Shown here: positions 55,940-64,000 of the stretch, piece after piece
Position numbering within the stretch: position 1 is the first letter of the stretch
How the letters are laid out: each line of letters starts with the position of its first letter
Source of the DNA: Tetracentron sinense
Lineage: Eukaryota > Streptophyta > Magnoliopsida > Trochodendrales > Trochodendraceae
DNA length: 64,000 bases
Assembly (NCBI GenBank): GCA_015143295.1
Contig: CM026567.1
Coordinates: 12,790,416 to 12,854,415 of the forward strand
Direction of reading: 5' to 3'
Position numbers and translations under genes: made by a program
The notes under the pieces: generated by a model
Databases searched by the model: none
Seen by the model: only the letters and a program-made list of their open reading frames with translations
Told to the model about the DNA's origin: nothing

Positions 55940-57185
55940 GTAACGCACACCTCCTAAACTTGCCACATTTCATCTTTCACATCCTTTAACTATGTTTAAG
56001 ATTCACCCATCCCTAGAGTTAAATAATCTAACCTTTATTTTTTGAAACAATAATATTTTTTAAAAAATTAACATTTTCCTTATGATTCACTTATTCATGC
56101 ATTGCACATTCCGTTATATTTTTATTTTCTTATTTTTTTATTTTTTATTTTAAAAAGAAATATTTTACAAAAAAAATTCTTCCTTATTTTCAATAATGCA
56201 ACCAAACAATAAAAATTGAGTGAAAAATTAATATTTTACAGTAAAAGTTTTTTCGTCGTAAATGATTTACATGCAAACAAAGTTTAAATTTTAGATCATA
56301 ATGAAATGATAGAATTTAGAGGTGAACTAACCTGCTCTAGAAATTTATATTCAAACTTCCAATTTCAGAGTTGGATGATATTTTTTCAGAGTTTGAAATT
56401 TAGAACAATATGAAATAGTAAAATTTAGAGGTGAACAAACCTTCTCTGAAAAATCATATCCAAACTTAGAATACCGATGTTATAAGACATTTTTTCATAT
56501 TGCCCCATCGATGTAAAATTGGGGAAAACAAATCAAATCCGTGGAAAATGTCATTTTTGCGTGTTTCTTTGAGCATAAAATCATGTGCAAGTAAAATGTT
56601 TTACCAAAAAAAAATACTTTTTAAAAAAATGACTTTCTTTTCAAAAACCTGCAAGTCATTTTCCAGTAAATTAAATTATATTCTCTTTAAATATGTTTTG
56701 AAAATTACAAAAGTAATCCTCTTCAATTTTTAATTTTTTTACTTTTTTATTTTTAATTTTTATTCTAAACTTCCTTTCCTTTCCTCGATCTTGAATTGTG
56801 TAGAAATTCATGAACTATGATCCTAGTTGAACCAGAGAGATCTGAATTCATACGGGTATCGTATAATTACTTAGCTTAGGTGCTGCATGAGCAGGCCTAG
56901 CAAAACCCTTGTATAGCTTCTTCGATTTCTCAATAAAAATAAAGAAAATAGTTAACGTACCTGTGGTTCCCATTTTATAACGGAATGGCCAGTCTTCATT
57001 GGTCCACGTTCCAATTTTAAATACTCACCTATTGTGGTTAAGATTCACTCACCCCTAGGGTTAAGCAATCCAGCTATGGTTTTTCAAAAATAAAAAACCA
57101 AAATCTTAGTTTTAATTTAGTTAAGCTAACTAGGGTTAAAGGGGTGTTAAAAGGGACACAAGGACACGGGGGTACGATATGAAAC
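55940..57185. repeat. Copies of the GATTCACCCACC repeat family in AT-rich spacer
   Basis: TAAGATTCACCCATCCCTAGAG at about 55999 and GTTAAGATTCACTCACCCCT at about 57037 match the repeat seen in the insertion at 631-1560. AGGGGTGTTAAAAGGGACAC at about 57139 is the mirror-image end. The sequence between is AT-rich, with a weak internal duplication (AAATTTAGAGGTGAAC near 56311 and 56419). No gene seen. Confidence 0.6.
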
Positions 57186-57565
57186 GGACCCATGGGACCC
57201 ATGTATTTTTTACTTTTTTTTTATTATTTTTATCATTTTATTTTTTATATTACAAAACTTACAAAGTGTCAGACCTTTTAAGTCTTTGCAAAGGAATGGG
57301 CCCTAATGAGAATTCCCATATCTTAGGTTATTTTTAAAAAAAAATAGAAAATATAGCAATTTTCATATATTAAATTATTTTTGAAAAACAATTAAAGGGA
57401 AAATATAAAAATTCTAATATCTTCAGTTATTTGTTCACGTATTTATTTATGATTTGTTCACTATATAAGATAAAATAGAAAATAAATAAAACAATAGAGG
57501 GCAAATATGGAAACAATGATGATTAGCAAAAGAGTGAAAGATAAAAGTGAAAGCTTACTATTAAA

Positions 57566-58727
57566 AGCTAGAACAGTGAAACCCCACTAAGAGACATTTC
57601 TTTGTCCCTCTCTTCCTGATAATGCAAAGACAGTCTCTGGGCTCACCTGGTTCAAAGCTTCAAAGCCATGGAGTACGAGAAAAGAAAGAGAAGCTCGATG
57701 AAGAAGATCAAAATTAAAAGGAAGGAGGAGGAGTATTAGTTGCTGACGAAGAAGAAAATGAGGCAGAGAAGCTTCATTGATCAACCTCTCGAACTAAGAA
57801 ATCGATACATTTGATACCAATCTCATGCTTACTCGTTCTCAAGGTTTTAAATCTCGTTGAGATTTCGCGAAATCTCGGTTTCATCAAACCCCAACGACAT
57901 CGATACAAAGTGGATTTCGATCGAAATTACTGGTCAAATTTCGGATTTCTGGGATTTCGGAATTTCGGAGATATTTCACAAATTTATTTTTAAATAGGTT
58001 TTTTTTTATAAAAATACGGAGAATTTTCAAATTTTTTATTGAAATTTCGGAAATTTATATACTAATTTAAAAAATAAAATAATAATATTTATATAAATAT
58101 ATAAAATTTTAATAAAATATTATTATTTTAATATATATATTTAATAAGCTAGAACAGTGAAACCCCACTAAGAGACATTTCTTTGTCCCTCTCTTCCTGA
58201 TAATGCAAAGACAGTCTCTGGGCTCACCTGGTTCAAAGCTTCAAAGCCATGGAGTACGAGAAAAGAAAGAGAAGCTCGATGAAGAAGATCAAAATTAAAA
58301 GGAAGGAGGAGGAGTATTAGTTGCTGACGAAGAAGAAAATGAGGCAGAGAAGCTTCATTGATCGACCTCTCGAACTAAGAAATCGATACATTTGATACCA
58401 ATCTCATGCTTACTCGTTCTCAAGGTTTTAAATCTCGTTGAGATTTCGCGAAATCTCGGTTTCATCAAACCCCAACGACATCGATACAAAGTGGATTTCG
58501 ATCGAAATTACTGGTCAAATTTCGGATTTCTGGGATTTCGGAATTTCGGAGATATTTCACAAATTTATTTTTAAATAGGTTTTTTTTTTTATAAAAATAC
58601 GGAGAATTTTCAAATTTTTTATTGAAATTTCGGAAATTTATATACTAATTTAAAAAATAAAATAATAATATTTATATAAATATATAAAATTTTAATAAAA
58701 TATTATTATTTTAATATATATATTTAA
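57566..58727. repeat. Recent tandem duplication, 581-bp unit
   Basis: The segment beginning AAGCTAGAACAGTGAAACC at about 57566 is repeated at about 58147 with an offset of 581 bp. Only a few differences are visible (for example GATCAACC versus GATCGACC, and the length of a T run). It is nearly identical, so it is young. Short open frames at 57811 and 58392 are duplicates of each other and show no domain. Confidence 0.95.
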
Positions 58728-58856
58728 TAAGATATATATATTAAATAAAATATTAATAAATTGGAATCTGAAATCCCACCGAGATACTGCAATTTTTCAA
58801 GATTTCGATTTGTTGGCTGACCGAAATCACCTAAATTTTCAGGATTTCAAACCTTG
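57840..58856. mobile_element. hAT-like MITE, extended by the 581-bp duplication
   Basis: The left end, CAAGGTTTTAAATCTCG (57840, again at 58421), mirrors the right end, GGATTTCAAACCTTG (to 58856). The flanks CTCGTTCT (57832-57839, again 58413-58420) and CTCATTCT (58857-58864) form an 8-bp target duplication with one mismatch. Before the tandem duplication the element was about 436 bp. The interior has CGAAATTTCGG-type motifs typical of these MITEs. Confidence 0.75.
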
Positions 58857-58864
58857 CTCATTCT

Positions 58865-59760
58865 TTAGCTTTGTTCATACGATCCACCTCAAAATGTAAG
58901 AAAATCTACAGGTATGATTGGTTTTAATCAATCTTCAAGATAATCCTCATTGTTCTCTTCTATTTTCTTCGGAGATTTAGCTCATTTCAATGGTTTTAGG
59001 CTTTTCGAAGCCAATGGGTAAAATGCAGGTCCTGATTATGAGAATTCTTTATTTTGAATATGATTTTTAGCTATATATATATATTGTCTGTGTGTGTAGA
59101 TTCAATTGAGATTAGCGATTTTGGAAGATTTTTTGGGATCAAGAAAGCCAATGTTTTGGCGATTCAAAGTCATCAAAGCTTGCAAAAGGCACATGTACAT
59201 CTCGGTTCAACAAGAAAACCTTGGATTTCTAGACTGCACCCATTTGATTCTTTCCTCTTCTATATTTTTATCTCTGGTTTCACACCTGCAAATTCCTCGC
59301 ATGTGGAAGTTACAGCATTAAAGTAACGCGCATATCTATTCCGCGAGTGAGTATTTTCGCATGTGAAATTGATTTGTTAGTTTATTATAAGGAGGGTACT
59401 CTGTTTTTGCAGTGCCATAGTGCTGACATACGCGTCTGTGTGGGCTGCGTGTGTTGATAACTCACAGTTCTTGTGACTCTCTGATTGTAAGAAAGATGTG
59501 ACTTTCTAAGCAATAACGACAATAAAAGTGGGAAGTTGAATTCTGTAGTGCTAACTTGCGCCCATATAAGGGGTTCTAGTTTGTGGTAACCTTCACTATC
59601 GGTATTGCTCTCCAAGGGCGGAGCCAAGGGGGAAGGGCAATTTTTTTGTACTTTTAATATATAGTATGAATAAATTTTTCTTTAAATACATGATATATAA
59701 ATTTTGTCTATAGTGGCCCCCAAAAAATATTGTAAATTTTTTTTATATGTATAATATAAA
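58865..59760. other. No gene seen
   Basis: An open frame at 59054-59326 has no recognised domain and no family resemblance. A TA/TG tract lies at 59074-59097. Confidence 0.5.
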
Positions 59761-60535
59761 GAGATTGATTCTTTACGTGTCCCTTTTAATTAACCCTAGT
59801 TAAGATTTATTATCTTAGGATTTAATATTTTTAATAAAAACCGAGAGTAGATGTATAAACCCTAAAGGTGAGTGAATCTTAACCACACTTAATGGGTGTT
59901 AAAAGGTACATGTGTCAAGCAAGGGAGGCGCGCATTCCACTGAACACGGAACGCGCGTGCGAAAAACAATCTACATAATATAAAAATATAAAAAATTTAG
60001 AGTAGTGATTAGCCCACCCCGAATTTGACTACATAATCAAATGTCTTCCCATTTCATCCCCTTTAACCGTGGTTAAGTTTAACTAACTTAAAGTTATTAT
60101 TATATTTATTATTTTTTTCTAAAATCTAAATGGATGAACCCTAGGGGTGAGTGAATCTTAACCATAGTTAGTGGGTATAAAAATGTGGGTGGGAACCAAT
60201 GAAGACTGGCCCATGTTTTTCACTTGACTCAGTGATTCTCTCAATTTGTAATCAGACTCGTAGGAGTCTGGTTATGCCACTAATGTTGCCACATGTCCCT
60301 TTTGACACCCCTTAACCGTGGTTAAGATTCACTCACCTTTAGGGTTCACCCACCTATCCTTGATTTTGAGACAAAAATATTAGAAAAGAAATTTAACCCT
60401 GGCTAAAATTCACTAACTTCGAGGGTTAATTTTTTAAAACTATTTTTTTTTCTAAAAACTAAGGAAAGGTGGGTGAATCTTAAGCACAGTTAATAGTGGA
60501 TTGAAAATATGGGTGAGAAAAGCACCTCAGTCTAG
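59761..60535. repeat. Cluster of GATTCACCCACC family repeats
   Basis: Three to four copies in both orientations: 59765-59930 (TGAGTGAATCTTAACCACAC with GGGTGTTAAAAGG), 60050-60195 and 60250-60530 (GGAGTCTGGTTATGCCAC, GACACCCCTTAACCGTGG, GATTCACTCACC). The blocks occur as mirror-image pairs about 100-150 bp apart, so each pair could fold into a hairpin. Confidence 0.65.
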
Positions 60536-60674
60536 AAGAGATGAAACAAATGATACCACGTATGAAACATACCTGATCAGCTGTGGAATGTTACAAGTGA
60601 ACCATCGTTTATTGAAGGAGAGGTTTCTCTGTCCAAAACTACTAATCCTGTAGAGGATAATACAGATCTCAGTA

Positions 60675-61920
60675 TTGAAGACAATATCGATAGAACCGTT
60701 TCAGCTTTTGTTGATACTAAAGAACATTATTTATGATTTGCTGAATCCAAAGTCAGGTATTATGGAAGGTCTAGACAAAGCTCTAAATAATTCCTCTTCG
60801 ACTATCACTACATTGGATATCTTCCAGCCACCAGCAAGCCCAGGTCAGGATATGAATGATTTTCTTTATTTTAAGACTATGAATATGCAGGTGCCAACAT
60901 CAACTAATCTGAACATTATTGTGGAGAGCTCGGATTTTATACCTACGTTCAGAAAAATTTCCAGTGACATTTTATGGTTGAATTATACTTCAACATAATT
61001 TCATTCTGAAGTTGATAATGATACCTTTAATTCTAGAGAAAAATTTATTGACACTTCGAAAGAATTCCTTGCTCACTTCTCTAAGTTTAATTCTGTTGAG
61101 GACAAGAGGTTTGAAGGAATCACGATTAAAAAGTATAATGTTAAATATGCCAGATTGTTTAGCCCATCCAAAGATTTGGCTTCTGTGGAAAGGTTTCTTG
61201 AATATTACCCTCATTGCTTCTCTAGATCAAGCAATTATTGTTGACGGAGATATCCATGGGTTAGATTCGCTCAGATGTGGATTTGTTTATGCTAAATGTT
61301 TGAGAGATAAAATACTTATGTGGAACGATTTCTCTTTACTTCTTTCAGTTTATGACGGGCCTTTGCTGCTTTATGGGGACTTTAATGTTATTGCCAACTT
61401 TGGTGAAAAAAGGGGTGGTAGGAATGCTAATATTCGCTCTATTGAAGAATTCAATACCTTCATTAATGATATGACTTTTATAGATGGAGGCTTTTCGGGG
61501 TATTACTATACCTGATGCAATAATCAACGGGGAAGTAACAAAATTTATGTTAGGCTGAATCGAATCTTAAACAATGCTGCTTGGAGCACTAAATTCCCTA
61601 ATTCCCAGGTTGATCACTTATCCAGACTCAACTCAGATCATGCTCCTCTTCTATTGAAGTTTGATAATGGAATTGCTCGCAGCCCTTCTTCCTTTAAATT
61701 TCAAAAGACGTGGATATTCCACTTGAACTTTAAAAGGTTAGTGATGGATTCTTGTTCTTTACCCGTTTATGCTAACCCTATTATTTCTTGCTTTCTGAAA
61801 TTTAAGAGACTTAAAACATCTCTTAAGTCCTGGAACATGGAGATTTTTGGGAATCTATTTATCATAATCAAGGATTTGGAGGCTAAAATTTGCGATGCAG
61901 AGGTTAATCTGCAAGACTAG
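60675..61920 (+). pseudogene. LINE fragment: endonuclease region of ORF2, truncated
   Basis: A plus-strand frame from about 61012 reads PDCLAHPKIWLLWKGFLNIT, DQAIIVDGDIHG, CGFVYAKCLRDKILMWNDF, LLLYGDFNVIANFGEKRGGR, FSGYYYT, a TGA, then SNKIYVRLNRILNNAAW, NSDHAPLLLKFDN and SWNMEIFGNLFIIIKDLEAK. GDFN and SDH are the endonuclease signatures of L1-type LINEs. The family differs from the LINE at 20.8-27.8 kb. The frame upstream (60675-60998) is probably its earlier part. It ends at 61920 where a CACTA terminus begins, and no reverse transcriptase follows in the window. Confidence 0.85.
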
Positions 61921-62470
61921 CATTATAAGAAACAAATGTTTTACCCACGGTTTCAAACCATGGGTAGTTTAACTGTTTCCGTCGGAATAAGTTGTAGCCA
62001 CGGAATATGAACCGTGGGTGGGTCGTGGCTAATACGGGCATGGGTAAAACATATAGTCACAGTAACGTCTACCGTCGGTAAATACCCACAGAATTATTTC
62101 CATGGTTATTACCCAATATTCAATTCCGTTCATAACTGTGAGTAATTTAAAATTATTACCCACGGAAATAATTCCGTGATTATATATTATTACCCACGGT
62201 AATTTTACCGTTTCTATATATTATTCCCACGGAAATTGTATCGTGACTATATGTTATTACCCACTATATGTTATTATTACCCACGGAAATTGTACAGTGG
62301 CTATATATTATATTATTACCCACGGAAATGGTGCCATGACAAGTACCCACGGAAAATGTACCATGCCTATATTTATTACCCACAGAAATAATACCGTGGC
62401 TAATAATAAACATATTTTTTTATACATTACCCACGGTAATATTTTTGTGGGTAATTCCTGTGAAAAAAAA
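61921..62470. mobile_element. CACTA element terminus with subterminal repeats
   Basis: CATTATAAGAAACAAATG at 61921 resembles a CACTACAAGAAA-type CACTA end with two C-to-T changes. Beyond it ACCCACGG and its complement CCGTGGGT recur at least ten times in both orientations to about 62460, often as small hairpins (ACCCACGGTTTCAAACCATG, ACCCACGGAAATAATTCCGT). Dense inverted subterminal repeats are where En/Spm-type accessory proteins bind. The element continues to the right and its other end is outside the window. Confidence 0.72.
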
Positions 62471-62734
62471 AAAACTAGAACCTGTATGCATATGCAGAAG
62501 TTGTCACCTGTTTACTACCTGTTGTTTACCTGTTTTCAAAGACAAGCATATATATATATATATATGTCGAAAGCAAAAAAATTCCAAATAAAAACTATAA
62601 AATGTAAAGTATTAATCCATACAAAAATAAATAAGTCGATCATCTCAATGTTTAATATTAACAAATGACCCTATCCATGAGGGCAATCGCAAAAAGAAAA
62701 ATAGGTGAGTGAAACATAAAGACAGATCATGTCA

Positions 62735-63360
62735 TCAATGCTGGGTAGCATCTAGCGGCTGAGTAGCGTCTGTGTCATACTCTGAATATGTGGGCATATT
62801 GTTAACATTCCGCTCGATGCTATCCATATAGCCTTGCATTCGTGTCACTGTGCCTTGCAGGGAAGAAATGATTCCCCATGTGACTGTATCATTGCCATGA
62901 GTGCCGCCTGGGTAGAGCCTCAAATGCGGTATGTCGAGCCTCGGATGCATTCAACATGCGTCGCAACTGCTCAGCTTCTGCTGTGGTGCTTGCTACACAC
63001 ATATCAGTGGGTGTAACCCCATGCCCATATGTACGCACACACCCATGATTGTTGGGGCCCATGACTTGCATGAAAATCTCATTCCAGGCAGTGCTGCTAG
63101 CACTGCTCTCAGGGCGCTAGGTCATGATGTCATTAACCTGCCTCTGAAATCCATAGACAACGATTCAAATCAAAATAGGCGGCTACCAACTTTATGGCAA
63201 TATGGACATTTTAACACTGATAATTCTATAGATTCCTTTAGGTGTATACATACCATCACCTCCGCGGAAGCTGCATCCACAAGGGTCCCATCCCGTTTTG
63301 TATGAGTGAGTGTCCATAATGTCAACCTATCGGGCTCCTCTCCCTCAGGATGTGCACGTT
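62735..63360 (-). pseudogene. CACTA (Ptta/En/Spm) accessory transposase-type gene, second copy, 3' part
   Basis: Reading the minus strand: HPEGEEPDRLTLWTLTHTKR and DGTLVDAASAEVM (63355-63255), then after an intron-like gap QVMGPNNHGCVRTYGHGVTP with EAEQLRRMLNASEA (63075-62935), and in a shifted frame PHLRLYPGGTHGNDTVTWGI with RMQGYMDSIERNVNN, ending ATQH (62735). This is the Transposase_24-type order, as at 6.7-8.8 kb but from a different subfamily. The gene points towards the terminus at 61921, as expected for the 3' end of a CACTA element. The frame change near 62940 suggests damage or a small intron. Confidence 0.72.
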
Positions 63361-63745
63361 GCTATCAACATAAACAATTTACAAAATTAAACAAATGTAT
63401 ACGGACTGAAATTAAAAATTAAAAAACTAATACGAACATGTTAAAATTAAACAACCTTGAAGAAAATGTTACTAATGTAATTGCATTATACCTTACTAGC
63501 AGGATGCACGTGATAGTACATTCCTATGAGTACAACAAATAAGATCAAATGATAGGCTTGATTGAGATGTCAAAGTTTGCAAAATATCCATCCTTGTGAT
63601 AACTAATAAGCTAGATGGAGCTAGAAGTGGTTCACACGTGTTTATCTGCTTATAAGTGGTTCACACCAATTGGAAGAGACATGGTAGCCCTATTCTCAGC
63701 TATAAACCAACACATGTTCATGCAAAGACAGGTGTAAGCCAGCAT

Positions 63746-63789
<44 letters not shown>

Positions 63790-64000
63790 TCTGTGATGAC
63801 AATATGAAAAGTAATAGTAAGATTAATACTATCTAATAATTTCACCGAAATTATCTTGAGTTTACTGCAGTTGGCCATCCACAATATTCATTTGGGCTGC
63901 ATCTTCAAATCTAATAGATTTTATCATGCTTTGCTCTTCAGAGTTTAATTGAATAGGGGTCTCCACCGAAGGTTTTTCTCCTTGGCTCAAATTACTATAA
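63361..64000. other. No gene seen; interior of the CACTA element
   Basis: AT-rich, with a TA microsatellite at 63751-63787. It probably holds introns or upstream parts of the accessory gene. Confidence 0.5.

Noticed and set aside
59054..59326. Plus-strand frame of 90 codons
   Set aside because: No domain, surrounded by AT-rich DNA, and overlapped by another frame of similar length.

Overview
This is nuclear DNA of a flowering plant. The evidence is a phosphatidylinositol-3-phosphate 5-kinase (FAB1) locus of plant type, plant L1-type LINEs, En/Spm-type (CACTA) and Mutator-type transposon genes, hAT-like MITEs, AT-rich spacers and GT-AG introns. The species cannot be named from the sequence. 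I see no tRNA, rRNA or CRISPR array and no gene I would call fully intact. The window is a transposon-rich region holding decayed gene copies.

Layout. 1-3255: three tandem copies of a ~905 bp unit. 5.8-8.8 kb: a decayed CACTA accessory gene (minus strand) with a hAT-like element in its 3' end, bounded by a perfect 8-bp target duplication. 9.5-10.3 kb: remains of a Ty1-copia-like retrotransposon. 10.3-14.0 kb: a diverged ~175-bp tandem array interrupted by a ~780-bp foldback. 15.2-32.8 kb: a FAB1 pseudogene on the minus strand that keeps its introns. At least nine exons or exon pieces are recognisable; they carry several stops and frameshifts, and both the FYVE end and the last kinase exon are missing. 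One intron holds a full-length 7.0 kb LINE (20813-27807) with an 11-bp target duplication. 35.7-37.4 kb: a lone KNOX exon and two copies of the 5' end of a ribosomal protein L6 gene.

40.3-55 kb is the most unusual part. A 12-exon Ulp1-like (C48) protease gene on the plus strand has all introns in phase but two in-frame stops. It is followed by three inverted copies of a 172-bp repeat, an ordered array of palindromes centred on GATCGATC, a plant transposon-protein gene with one internal TGA, a Mutator/FAR1-type transposase pseudogene on the minus strand, an orphan exon, and about 19 direct copies of the same 172-bp repeat. The two opposed arrays enclose the transposase region and look like giant terminal arms of a composite Mutator-like element.

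55-64 kb: AT-rich spacer, a recent 581-bp tandem duplication across a hAT-like MITE, a recurring short repeat family, a LINE endonuclease fragment cut off at 61920, and one end of a CACTA element (61921 onward) with dense subterminal repeats and its accessory gene. The genes do not form a pathway; the common theme is successive transposon insertion and decay, with in-frame TAG/TGA stops frequent among the lesions.
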